This document shows, piece after piece, positions 51,131 through 59,324 of a stretch of DNA of 64,000 bases. The translations under genes and the position numbers were made by a program. Origin of the DNA: Pseudofrankia saprophytica (GTDB taxonomy: Bacteria > Actinomycetota > Actinomycetes > Frankiales > Frankiaceae); the NCBI RefSeq assembly GCF_000235425.2, contig NZ_KI912266.1:3229671-3293670 (forward strand), given 5' to 3'. The notes below the pieces were generated by a model, which was not told where the DNA came from, did not search any database, and saw only the letters and a program-made list of their open reading frames with translations. How positions within the stretch are numbered: the first letter of the stretch is position 1; every line of letters starts with the position of its first letter.

Positions 51131-51722
51131 TGCAGCATCCTTCCCTTCTCGAAACCACTGCCGCCCTTCCCCATGTGCCGGGCTTTCCCCGGCTCGGAGT
51201 ACTACGGCGGCTCCGCCCCACCTCGCCGGTTCGACGGTCGGTGCGCCTATCCCGACAGCCCGCTGGCTGCGAGCTTGCCCGGGAACCCGGACGAGGCGGT
51301 TCCCACGTTCACCATGTTTCGTTTGTCGGAGGAGGAGCCCGACTGTGTCCCAGCGGCATCGCCATGGGTACGCCGCAGACTTTCCCCGTGGCCTCCGGTT
51401 CGGCGGTTTCAGACCTCCCCGAAGTTCCCTCACACCCGGGTGGATGCTCGGTGCGCACCGCGACCGGCCCTTATCCACCAGATTTGAGCCGGCTCATTGT
51501 TTTAAAGGACGTAGACGTCGGTTCCTCGCGTACTCCTCTCCAACTCGCTCGCCAGGCCCGCACCATCTGGCAGTGCTGACACGTCCTGGCTTTGTCAGGG
51601 CTGCTCCCGCCCTTCCCGGCACCACCCGGATCAGGCTGCCCTCAGCTACAATCAACCTGCTGCGACAGGCTAAAAGCGAAGGTCTTCCACCCCCACTCGA
51701 AACACAGCGCCTCGTGGCGCAC

Positions 51723-52238
51723 GAAGCCCTTCTTGAAGGTCGGCGCCGCGGCCTCCTTTTCCGAATGCGCGGTGACCAGCGTCGCGTCGAGGTCCACGAC
51801 CAGCGGATCCTGCGCGGAGACCTGACGGTCGGGAGCGTGTTCACCAGCCATCGACCACACCCGGCCCCGCGCCACGGCGCGCGCCCTACCGACCGCGACG
51901 AGCACCCGGTCGACGTCACCGGCCAGCCGGTCGACCGTCCGTGACACCGTCGGGTCCGACGCCACCCGGCCGAAGATCTCCGGCTCGGCGCGCAGCAGGG
52001 CGATGTCCGCGAGGCAGTCCCCGCCCAGCGCCAACATCACGGCCAGATCCAGCAACACCTTCGCCGGATCATGGACCGCCAGCGGCGAACGCCACGGCCC
52101 GAGCGCTACTGACAACAGCCGACCCAGCCCGCTGACACGGACCGTCTCGGTCAACAACACCGCCCCAGCCACCGACACGACGCCGCGACCAGCCACATCG
52201 ACACGGACGGATGGATAGACACCGGTACTCTGCACCAT
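51723..52238 (-). CDS. IS1380 transposase, exon 1
   Basis: 172 codons from the start MVQSTGVYPSVRVDVAGRGV to the splice border after PTFKKGF. It holds the N-terminal helical region (VHDPAKVLLDLAVMLALGGD, DPTVSRTVDRLAGDVD) and the first catalytic Asp (LVVDLDATLVTAHSEKE). The open frame continues into intron A, which would give a false C-terminus. Joined to exons 2 and 3, it makes a 464-aa protein, a usual IS1380 length. Confidence 0.9.
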
Positions 52239-52358
52239 GAAGGTGCTCCTTGGTTCGGACAGGATTCAGGCCCTCAGCAAGCCCGATCCTCCCAGCTCAG
52301 GAGCACTTTCCTTTTCCCGACACACCCACCACCCGATCACCACCATGAAAGCCCTGGG

Positions 52359-53027
52359 TTAGGCGTCGAGGGTGCGCAGCCGGCCGAGGACCCGTTGCAG
52401 GATGGCCAGGTTGGTGCGGTCCGGAGGGGGCTGGTCGGGGTCTGATGGGGCTGACGGGGTGCGGCGCGGGAGGTGTGCCTCGTCGGCGGGGGTGTCGCCG
52501 GCAGCAGCCTGACGGCTTGGCTGGGGCTGGGGCAGGCTGGCCCAGACGACCTTGCCGTTCGGGTCGCCGTGTGCGTAGACGGGGTAGCTGCCCCAGCCGG
52601 CGGCGAGGGCGTTGACGAGGCGCAGACCCCCGCTGGTGCCGGCGGCCGGGTCGCCACGGCGGAATTCTGGCCGGCCCGCTGCCCGGTCCCAGACCTCGAC
52701 GACGAGGCGATGACGGTCGTACGTCAGCTGGAGAGCGACGGACGGTTGCCCGTTCCCACCGGCGCTTCGTCTCGGCAGCAGCTCGGACGCACGGATGGCG
52801 TTCGTGACCAGCTCCGACGCGAGGAGGGTCGCTTCGTTCTGCAACTCGTCGAGGCCCCAGCCGCGCAGCTGGGCTCGCACGTGGTCGCGGGCGACGCTGG
52901 CCGAACGCCCATCCAGCGGATAGCGAAAGACACTGTGCACCGGGCCGCGCGCGCCACCCGGCCCGGCCGGGGGATTCGGGTCGGACCGGGATGGTGATGT
53001 GACGACGCGGCGGATGGTCACCAGCAT
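52359..53027 (-). CDS. RsbW-like ATP-binding regulator (HATPase fold)
   Basis: About 222 residues with a single GHKL ATPase domain: the N-box LLASELVTNAIRASELLP, then VEVWDRAAGRPE and the G-box GTSGGLRLVNALAAGWGSY. Such proteins are serine kinase/anti-sigma or anti-anti-sigma partners widespread in actinobacteria. The C-terminal 60 residues are Pro/Ala-rich. ATG 53027 or GTG 53021 (GGAGAG six bases before it) are likelier starts than the longest one at 53087. The stop lies four bases from the IS1380 end, so the original downstream neighbour is unknown. An ECF sigma factor gene is 1.2 kb away. Confidence 0.87.
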   Translation of the reverse strand: MLVTIRRVVTSPSRSDPNPPAGPGGARGPVHSVFRYPLDGRSASVARDHVRAQLRGWGLDELQNEATLLASELVTNAIRASELLPRRSAGGNGQPSVALQLTYDRHRLVVEVWDRAAGRPEFRRGDPAAGTSGGLRLVNALAAGWGSYPVYAHGDPNGKVVWASLPQPQPSRQAAAGDTPADEAHLPRRTPSAPSDPDQPPPDRTNLAILQRVLGRLRTLDA

Positions 53028-53220
53028 CTCTCCGATCAGGTAGGCGCCGGGCGCGGACCGCGTCCTTCCCACACCCGGCGCTACCACCAGGGAGGGTGAC
53101 GCTGGCCGCTGCTCCTCTGTGCGGCGAGGCGGCTGGAAAATCAGGTCGCGTGCCGTCGTGGCGGGACGGTCACGGACTTCGCCGAGGTCCCCGACCGGTG
53201 CCCGGCGACGGTGTCACCGC

Positions 53221-53271
53221 GGAGGTCTGGTAGATCACGTCGGCGCGGCCGGCGTGATCTACCAGACCTCC
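53221..53271. terminator. Strong terminator-like hairpin
   Basis: Perfect 19-bp inverted repeat (GGAGGTCTGGTAGATCACG at 53221-53239 and its complement at 53253-53271) with a 13-base GC-rich loop, 12 bases after the stop codon of the 53284-54171 gene. Confidence 0.75.
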
Positions 53272-53283
53272 TGGAAGGCCTGC

Positions 53284-54171
53284 TCAGCGGCCGACCGACG
53301 CGTCCGCGCCGGCGCCGCCGACACCCGCACCGACGCCCAGGCCGCCAGGGCCCGTGCTCGCACTCGCGCTGGTAGCCGCGCCGGGAACCTGCGCGCCGAC
53401 ACCTGCGTCGGTCGCGCCGACGTTCACGCCCGCGCTCGTGCCAGGACCCGCGGTGACCTCGGCCCCGGTACCGCCGCCGCCCACCCCGGCCTCGGCCCCG
53501 GCGCCGCCCACGGCAACGTCGGCCCCGGCACCGCCCGGAGCCACACTTACGCCCGCGGCGCCCGGCGCCACGGTGGCGTTGGCCTGTGCCCGCAGTGCCG
53601 TCGCGCAGTAGGCGTCGACCTCGGCGCGGCCGCCTGCGGCGGTCACCAGCGCCTGCATGGTCGGAGAATCAAGGACAGTGTCGGGGTTGGTCTCTGCGGC
53701 GGCCTGGTAGCTGTGGCACAACGCGAGCAGTGAGGCGGAGGCGGAGGCATCGGCGCTCGGCACGCCGCTCGCCGAGACGTCCGCGCTGGCGGTGGCGCCA
53801 GCCGTCGGGGACACCTCGGTGCCGGCACCTCCGCCGACGCCAGGCAGGACTCCTGTGCCCGCGGCGACGGCGACGCCGCTGATGACCGTGGCCCCGGCCG
53901 CGATCGCGGCGATCTTCATGGTCAGCAGTCGGGCGAGCAGCGTCTTGTTCATGGGTTCTCTCCGTGGCTGGGTGACGTGGGCGAGACGCGCCTCCCGGAA
54001 AGCGGCGACTGCCGCTTCCTCGCCGTCGAGCTCACCTACGCGGGCCGGAGCGGCCGCCGCGGTGAGCAGATCGGCGAGAGGATCCACACCAGCCCCACCG
54101 TCGACCGGACCGCCGCGCAGCATCCGCTCAGCGGCGCCTCGGCCGATCCGACGGGGTCGGAGTGTGCTCAT
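53284..54171 (-). CDS. Putative membrane-anchored partner of the ECF sigma factor
   Basis: A 295-aa protein. Residues 1-72 are cytosolic and helical (VDPLADLLTAAAAPARVGEL, DGEEAAVAAFREARLAHV), as in the N-terminal anti-sigma region of small actinobacterial sigma partners. One membrane segment follows (MKIAAIAAGATVISGVAVAA). The outer part contains a short domain with two cysteines (LLALCHSYQAAAETNPDTVL, EVDAYCATALRA) and a long Gly/Ala/Val-rich tail (GGAGADVAVGGAGAEAGVGG). It lies 95 bases after the sigma gene on the same strand, which supports an anti-sigma role. No zinc-binding HxxxCxxC motif is seen. Confidence 0.72.
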   Translation of the reverse strand: MSTLRPRRIGRGAAERMLRGGPVDGGAGVDPLADLLTAAAAPARVGELDGEEAAVAAFREARLAHVTQPRREPMNKTLLARLLTMKIAAIAAGATVISGVAVAAGTGVLPGVGGGAGTEVSPTAGATASADVSASGVPSADASASASLLALCHSYQAAAETNPDTVLDSPTMQALVTAAGGRAEVDAYCATALRAQANATVAPGAAGVSVAPGGAGADVAVGGAGAEAGVGGGGTGAEVTAGPGTSAGVNVGATDAGVGAQVPGAATSASASTGPGGLGVGAGVGGAGADASVGR

Positions 54172-54266
54172 CTCACGTCCTTCAGCGTTGAAGCCCTCAT
54201 CGGTGTTACACCCGGCCGATGTTCCTGGTCCTCGCCTTGCGCCGTCACCCCGATCATGATCATCGC

Positions 54267-55001
54267 CTACAGCCCGCCGGATCCGGTGATGCCCTGCTCG
54301 CCGAGCTGCTCGGCGAGTCTGCGTAACCCCCGGTGCGACGCGACGCGGACCGCGCCAGCGCGCTTGCCCAACACCCGCCCCGCGGCCTTCGCGTCCAGCC
54401 CCATGACCACCCGCAGGAGCACCGCCTCCGCCTGGTCCAACGGCAGACCCGCGATCAACCGCAGAGCCGCTGCGGTGGACACCGCCTCCAACGCGCTTCT
54501 GGAGGTGTCATCGGGCGCGGCCAATTCGGTCATCAGCATCTCAACAGGTATGTCGTCCCCCGGGCGGCGACTTCGTCGGCGCAGATGATCCAACGCGCGG
54601 TGACGCGCGATAGTCGCTGCCCAGCCGCGAAAGTCGGCGAAGTCCCCGCGGAACGACGCCAGGTCCCGAGCGATCTGAAGCCACGTCTCGGAGGCCACGT
54701 CCTCGGCATCGTTGCCGACGAGTAGCCGTAGGTACCGCAGCAGACCCGGCCCAGTCGTCCGGTAGATCAGCCGGAAGGCACCCTCGTCACCGCGCTGCGC
54801 CTCCGACAGCGCTGACGAGAGATCCGTCGTGTCGCCCTCGGCCCTGTCCTCATCGGCGATCGCGGACACAAGGGGCGGCACCGACGCCAGCGAGGCCGCC
54901 GGCCCGCCAGATCCGGGTCCCGGCCCCAGCAAAAACGATGATCGTCGCGAGGCGCCACCAGCGACTGGCGCGTCGCCGCCTATCTCCGCGCTCTCGGTCA
55001 C
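54267..55001 (-). CDS. ECF-type RNA polymerase sigma factor
   Basis: A 244-aa sigma-70 family protein. Region 2 reads AFRLIYRTTGPGLLRYLRLL, then VGNDAEDVASETWLQIARDL and FRGWAATIARHRALDHLRRR. Region 4 reads LIAGLPLDQAEAVLLRVVMG, then AGRVLGKRAGAVRVASHRGL. GTG 55001 is preferred because further upstream lies IS6-linked sequence; the N-terminal 60 residues are then Gly/Ala-rich. Together with the downstream gene it forms a sigma/regulator unit. An IS6 element inserted about 130 bases upstream may have changed its promoter. Confidence 0.9.
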   Translation of the reverse strand: MTESAEIGGDAPVAGGASRRSSFLLGPGPGSGGPAASLASVPPLVSAIADEDRAEGDTTDLSSALSEAQRGDEGAFRLIYRTTGPGLLRYLRLLVGNDAEDVASETWLQIARDLASFRGDFADFRGWAATIARHRALDHLRRRSRRPGDDIPVEMLMTELAAPDDTSRSALEAVSTAAALRLIAGLPLDQAEAVLLRVVMGLDAKAAGRVLGKRAGAVRVASHRGLRRLAEQLGEQGITGSGGL

Positions 55002-55127
55002 CGCGCAGATGATGGGACCCCGCCTCGAACGCGGCGACAAGGGGGCCCTGACGGTAGCGGAATGGCATTGTGCCGGTACGTTCGGCTGTACACAGATGAT
55101 CTTCCGGTCTCGCGACACGCCTCGACC

Positions 55128-55956
55128 GGGGCTGTTGCGTTGAGCCGGCCCGAGGCACGGCAGGGCCAAGTTGGCGACCTGATCAGATAGCCTGCGCGAG
55201 CTCGGCGAACGCTGTCGCGAGCCGGAGATGGGGCTCGGCGTCGATGCCGAGTTCGTAGTGTCCGCGGCGAAGGTTCTGGACGAAGGCGTGCCTGGAGCCA
55301 ATCACCTGGGCCGAGTGCAGTCGTTTCAGTCCTCGCATCGGCCGCGGCCGGGCTTTCAACCGGCCGTGGTCGGCCTCGATCGGGTTGTTCGCGTAGCGGG
55401 CGTCCACGTGGTGAGCAGCAGGCAGTTGCTCGTCGAGGACGCGTGGGTAGGCCGGGGCCCGGTCGGTGGTCACCTCCACCGGGCGACGACCATGCGACAA
55501 CGTGGCGGTGAAGAACCGACGCGCCGCGGCCAGGTCCCGATTCTCGGAGGCGAGTACGTCGATGACCTGCCCGTACTGGTCGATCGCTCGGTACAGGTAG
55601 CGCCACCGGCCCGCGATCTTGACATATGTCTCGTCCGTGAACCACCTGTCGCCCGGGCTGTGGCGACAGGGCCGGGCGGCGTCGATCAGCAGCGGGGTGA
55701 ACCGGCGGACCCACCTGTACACGGTCACGTGATCAACGTCGACGCCGCGTTCGGCGAGCAACTCCTCGATGTCCCGGTACGACAACGCGAACCGCAGATA
55801 CCAGCGAACTCCCAGAACGATCACCTCCGGTGGGAACCGGAAGCCGGCGAACTCCGAGGCCGAGACCGGGACCGGCGGATGAGGACGGCGGTGCGCCATC
55901 ATCCGATCATGCCTGGCCGCCGGGACGGACCACAGCGTCCACCGACGCAACAGTGC
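55128..55956 (-). mobile_element. IS6-family insertion sequence, complete copy
   Basis: Bounded by GGGGCTGTTGCGTTGAGCC at 55128 and ACGCAACAGTGC near 55945-55956. It holds one full transposase gene. On its right flank lies a cut-off sigma-factor-like N-terminus, on its left the promoter region of an intact sigma gene, so the insertion or a later deletion joined unrelated sequences. Confidence 0.85.
55183..55902 (-). CDS. IS6-family transposase
   Basis: About 239 residues from the tandem ATGs at 55902 and 55899 (the frame is open to 55950). The helix-turn-helix ELLAERGVDVDHVTVYRWV and DDE residues in FTDETYVKIAGRW, VEVTTDRAPAYPRVLDE and NNPIEADHGRLKARPRPMR are complete, with C-terminus HAFVQNLRRGHYELGIDAE. 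It differs from the 10679 copy at many positions, so the two are different members of the family. Confidence 0.93.
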   Translation of the reverse strand: MMAHRRPHPPVPVSASEFAGFRFPPEVIVLGVRWYLRFALSYRDIEELLAERGVDVDHVTVYRWVRRFTPLLIDAARPCRHSPGDRWFTDETYVKIAGRWRYLYRAIDQYGQVIDVLASENRDLAAARRFFTATLSHGRRPVEVTTDRAPAYPRVLDEQLPAAHHVDARYANNPIEADHGRLKARPRPMRGLKRLHSAQVIGSRHAFVQNLRRGHYELGIDAEPHLRLATAFAELAQAI

Positions 55957-56100
55957 GCGGTCAGTAGTAACCGGTCGGCAGCGTCTCCCATGAACGCCTC
56001 AAATGATCGTTTCTCATCCGCGCGCACCCTCGGCTCCGATCGGCTGGGGTCCTCGTCCACCTCGCCGGGCAACGGCCATTCCGCTGGCCGGCCTCGTTCA
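55957..56100 (-). pseudogene. Sigma-factor-like N-terminal remnant
   Basis: Minus-strand codons RVRADEKRSFEAFMGDAADR and LLLTAH resemble the first helix of SigE-type ECF sigma factors (F-x-x-F-V-x-x-x-x-x-RLLRTAYLL). The frame is cut by the IS6 end at 55957. Evidence is short, so the call is tentative. Confidence 0.4.
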
Positions 56101-56237
56101 CGGTTCCAAACGCGCCTGGCCCGCCCCGCTATGCGCCGACATCCGCCTGTCCGGCTCCTGGCGACCAAACGAGATCGACGGACCGGCTTCAGTGAGACGC
56201 CTAGGGATGCGGCCCCAGGGCTGCCCTGGTCAGAGCC

Positions 56238-56441
56238 TTGATCACGGGCCAGGTCTGCTTAGACGGGGCAGTCGAACGGATCCGACGCACCCATACGGCC
56301 TTGCACGACCTGCTCGCCGCTGGCCACACCGAGCGGGCGATCGCCCGCCAACTGCGGATGGGACGCCGCACCGTCCGCAAGTTCGCCCAGGCCGCCCGAT
56401 CCGATTCAGCGCCGCCTACCGAATCTCCGACGGGACGCTGA
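56238..56441 (+). pseudogene. ISL3-family transposase, helix-turn-helix fragment
   Basis: The frame reads ERIRRTHTALHDLLAAGHTE, then RAIARQLRMGRRTVRKFAQA, the HTH region of ISL3 transposases. Zinc-finger and DDE parts are absent. Upstream and downstream frames do not continue it. Confidence 0.6.
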
Positions 56442-56895
56442 TCAGCGCCGACGCGCTGGCTGACCCCTCTACCTGATCTTCGTTCGGGTGTGTGGCTGGC
56501 TGACGCTGCTCGGTCGTTCATCGGCGTCCAAAGGACATCGAGTTGCTCGTCCTTCGGCACGTGGTCGCAGTGCCGCGACGCGCCCAGCCCAAGCCGCGGT
56601 GGAACTGGGCGGACCAGACCATGATCAACGCGCCGACGGAGCGCGTTGTCCATCTTCGACAAATGACCAGCCCGGGTTGCCCTAACCCGGACAGTCTATT
56701 GGTGTGTTGAAATTGACAACACGACCATCCCGCTAATCAAGCGGCATTGGGTTCGAGTCCCTCGTCGGCTTGATCAATATGACCTGACCGAAGAACGGAT
56801 GGAGCAGACGCACGGCCACAGCCGCAACGGTGACCTGATGGCTCGTCCCCAGGGCCGGCGGTCCAGCCCCGGGGACGATGGTCAGCGGCTGTCGA
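56442..56895. other. Non-coding region with hairpin and tRNA-like sequence
   Basis: No supported gene. It holds CCGGGTT-N5-AACCCGG (56672-56690), a possible terminator or IS end, and a tRNA-like fragment (56727-56773). The bases near 56700-56780 are much lower in GC than the rest of the window. Confidence 0.5.
56727..56773 (+). other. tRNA-like 3'-half fragment
   Basis: CCGC-TAATCAA-GCGG forms an anticodon-arm-like stem-loop with a seven-base loop, followed after a short spacer by GGGTTCGAGTCCC, a textbook T-arm sequence with TTCGAGT loop. The loop lacks U33, the T-stem has only three good pairs, and no D-arm or matching acceptor strand is found. It is a decayed tRNA or an attachment-site remnant, not a working tRNA. 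Confidence 0.4.
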
Positions 56896-58299
56896 CTACT
56901 TGAAGTCGGTGAACGTGGGCTCGGACCAGGTTGGTTTTGCGGTGACCGGCCAGCAGATGAAGGGCTTGGACCTGCTACCGGCGACGGGTTCGAACGCGCC
57001 GTTGTGGACCTTGACGGCGGAGATGCACTTCTGCTTGTAGCCGTGGGTCACCGGGTCGCCCTCGGTCGGGGATTCGTGTTGGCGGGTCCAGTCGATCGGG
57101 TTGATGATCCCGTCAGCGCTGTAGGCGGTCATCTTGTTGGTGGCGGCGATGACGGAGGCACGGGAGAACGATGAGCCCGCGGCCTTGATGCCCTGGTAGG
57201 CGAGGTCGGCGTCGATCCAGCCGATCATGGCGTTCTCGGTCACGTCGGCCTCGGTCTTGCCCATCCAGGTGATGAAGTCCTTCAGCCCGGAGGTACCCGG
57301 GTCGGCCTCGAACGGCCGGAAGGTGGACAGGACGTAGTCGCCCTCGAACAGGCTGCCGGCGTCCGCGACGAACTTCTGGTCGTAGGTGTTCTGGTGGGCC
57401 ATCGGAACCGCGCCCATGCCCTGGCGTTCCATTTCCTGGGCGAAGGTCTTCATGCTGTTGAGGTCGACGCAGCCGATGACGAGCTGGACTCCGGCCCTTT
57501 TCATGGCGGTGACCTCGGGGCCGACGCCGTTCGGTAGGCCGAACGGGAGGCTGTCGTTGAGATAGACGACCTTCTGCCCGAACTGGCCGCCGTACTGGTC
57601 GATGGACTTGACCACTCCGTTCGCGCAGTTCTTGGAGACCGCGGAGACCCCCAGCCCGAGCGCCGCGATCTTGGTGGCACCGGCGAGCTTGGCCAGATAG
57701 GTCCAGTACACCTGGGTGCACTCGATGCAGAAGGCGCCGGAGCTGGCGAAGATCGAGTCGTTGCCGGCCATCTCGGTGCTGTTGGCGGGGAGTGCGTAGA
57801 GGGGGATCTTGGCGGCGGCGAGGGTCTTGAACCCGCTGCCGACGACCGGTGCCGCGAACGTGGCGAAAGTGTCGTTCGAGGAGGTGATCTGCAGCGCGCC
57901 CTGCTGGTTGCTACCCAGCTGATCGTCGATCGTCCTCGAGACCACCAGTTTGCGGCCGTCGAGGCCACCTTCGCTGTTGCGGTAGGCGAAGTAGGCGTTG
58001 ACCCCGGACAGGAAACAGTCCAGGAGGCAGGTTCCCAGCGGGTTGTTGGACTTGGTCCCGAGCATCGCGAAGCGGATCTCGTCGTCGGTGACGCCGGGTC
58101 CGGTGGGTTTGCCCTGCGCCGCGGCGGAGTCGTTCGCGGCCGACGTGCCCGAGTTTCCGCCCGCCGAGTTCGAACAGGCCGTCACGGCGAGTGCGAGTGC
58201 GACCAGGAGAACCGTCAGCCGGCCCAGCCTACGGCCAGTATGGCCTCCACGCGGACCGCCTCCAGCCGCGTCGCGCTGCCTGATGCCAGATTTTCTCAC
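56896..58299 (-). CDS. Branched-chain-amino-acid-type ABC transporter substrate-binding lipoprotein
   Basis: A 467-aa periplasmic-binding-protein fold (type I). It starts at GTG 58299, nine bases after a perfect AGGAGG; the frame is open 15 codons further. A lipoprotein signal (RLTVLLVALALAVTACSNS) anchors it outside the membrane. The mature part has DDEIRFAMLGTKSNNPLGTC, LGSNQQGALQITSSNDTFAT and a long ligand-binding body with several cysteines. With the LivF-, LivG- and LivHM-like genes upstream on the same strand it forms a HAAT-type importer. In actinobacteria such systems near P450 genes often import aromatic or steroid-like acids, but the ligand here is unknown. Confidence 0.9.
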   Translation of the reverse strand: MRKSGIRQRDAAGGGPRGGHTGRRLGRLTVLLVALALAVTACSNSAGGNSGTSAANDSAAAQGKPTGPGVTDDEIRFAMLGTKSNNPLGTCLLDCFLSGVNAYFAYRNSEGGLDGRKLVVSRTIDDQLGSNQQGALQITSSNDTFATFAAPVVGSGFKTLAAAKIPLYALPANSTEMAGNDSIFASSGAFCIECTQVYWTYLAKLAGATKIAALGLGVSAVSKNCANGVVKSIDQYGGQFGQKVVYLNDSLPFGLPNGVGPEVTAMKRAGVQLVIGCVDLNSMKTFAQEMERQGMGAVPMAHQNTYDQKFVADAGSLFEGDYVLSTFRPFEADPGTSGLKDFITWMGKTEADVTENAMIGWIDADLAYQGIKAAGSSFSRASVIAATNKMTAYSADGIINPIDWTRQHESPTEGDPVTHGYKQKCISAVKVHNGAFEPVAGSRSKPFICWPVTAKPTWSEPTFTDFK

Positions 58300-58473
58300 G
58301 TATTTCTTCCTCCTCAGAAGTGCGAATTCTTCCCTGTTCGGCATCGCGAACGCCGATCCCGCTCCCGCCCCGACGGGTCCTGCCGAGTGGAGACGCTCGG
58401 AGCCGACCAGGCACAGCCCGCGGACGGACAGGCGTGGGGCCTGCGCGTTGGTCAGCGATGCCGGCTCGGCGCC

Positions 58474-59292
58474 CTAGGCACCGACGGCGAACGCCTGGGC
58501 CACGCGCTGGGTGGCGTCGTCGCTGTTGCCGGCCCAGACGACGTGTCCGTGGTCGAGCACGGCGACCCGGTCGGCAAGCCGCAGCGCGTGGCTGACGTGC
58601 TGCTCGACGAGGAGCAGCGCGACCCCGTCGGCCCGGAGGCGGGTGAGGCTGTCGTAGAGCTCGCCCACGATCTTCGGCGCCAGGCCGAGGGAGAGCTCGT
58701 CGGCGACGAGGACCTTGGGTTTCTCGACCAGGACGCGTGCCATCGAGAGCATGCGCTGCTCGCCGCCGGAGAGGCTGCCGGCGAGCTGCTTGCGGCGCTG
58801 GCCGAGGACGGGAAAGAGCTCATAGGAATGCTCGAGGCCGCCGCGGACCCCGCCTCGGCCGAGGACCCGCCGGAAGGACAGCGTGAGGTTCTCCTGGACG
58901 CTGAGCGTGCCGAAGACGGAGCGCCCCTCGGGCGCGTGCGCGATTCCCGCTCGCGCGAACCGGAAAGTCGGTTTGCCGGTCAGGTCGGCGCCGTCGACGC
59001 GGACCGTGCCGTGGCCGGGTGGGAGCAGGCCGGATGCCACTCGGGCGATGGTGGTCTTGCCCGCGCCGTTGGAGCCGACGAGGGCCAGCGCCTCGCCCTT
59101 CGCCAGGCTGAGGGAGACGCCGAACAGGGCGCGGAACGGTCCGTAGGCGGCGTGGACGTTGTCGAGTTCGAGAACGGGCGCCGAGCCGCCGTTCCTGCCG
59201 CCGCCGACCGCGTCGCCGCTGGCCGTCTCGCCGGCGGTGACCGCGTACTCGTCCGCGGTCCGTCTTTCGTCGGGGGTCGCCGGGGTGGACAT
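58474..59292 (-). CDS. livF: ABC transporter ATP-binding protein, LivF type
   Basis: A 272-aa ATPase. Walker A VGSNGAGKTTIARVASGLLP, signature LAGSLSGGEQRMLSMARVLV, Walker B KVLVADELSLGLAPK and switch His in LLLVEQHVSHALRLADRVAV are all present. The Walker B has DE-L-S where LivF proteins usually have DEPS. It has an extra 38-residue polar N-terminus (GGGRNGGSAP) before the domain. ATG 59292 follows GGAAAAGACACC. It starts 32 bases after the LivG stop and should pair with LivG to power the fused permease. Confidence 0.92.
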   Translation of the reverse strand: MSTPATPDERRTADEYAVTAGETASGDAVGGGRNGGSAPVLELDNVHAAYGPFRALFGVSLSLAKGEALALVGSNGAGKTTIARVASGLLPPGHGTVRVDGADLTGKPTFRFARAGIAHAPEGRSVFGTLSVQENLTLSFRRVLGRGGVRGGLEHSYELFPVLGQRRKQLAGSLSGGEQRMLSMARVLVEKPKVLVADELSLGLAPKIVGELYDSLTRLRADGVALLLVEQHVSHALRLADRVAVLDHGHVVWAGNSDDATQRVAQAFAVGA

Positions 59293-59324
59293 GGTGTCTT
59301 TTCCTGGTTCGGTCGTGGGACCGG

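Larger units (their letters stand above)
49548..51722 (-). mobile_element. Group II intron A (2175 nt)
   Basis: On the minus strand it begins GTGCGCCACGAGG at 51722 and ends CCTACTCGAC at 49548. It has about 590 nt of domains I-III before the reverse transcriptase start, then domains V (49611-49647) and VI. It interrupts the transposase after codon 172, in phase 0. Its first 13 bases differ from intron B at a single position, but the encoded proteins differ widely, so the introns are separate lineages rather than a recent duplicate. Confidence 0.88.
45807..52355 (-). mobile_element. IS1380-family insertion sequence carrying two group II introns
   Basis: Ends are marked by AGGGCTTT at 45807-45814 and its reverse complement AAAGCCCT at 52348-52355; the exact outer borders are not certain. 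The transposase gene runs on the minus strand in three exons (51723-52238, 49455-49547, 46122-46907) interrupted by two group II introns (49548-51722 and 46908-49454). Without the introns the element would be about 1.8 kb, normal for IS1380. It inserted four bases beyond the stop codon of the ATPase gene at 52359. Confidence 0.85.

Noticed and set aside
46982-51478. Two independent retron or defence reverse transcriptases
   Set aside because: Both have maturase X domains and are flanked by group II intron ends with domain V; they are intron-encoded proteins.
56727-56773. Functional tRNA gene
   Set aside because: No D-arm, no matching acceptor stem, no U33 and a weak T-stem.
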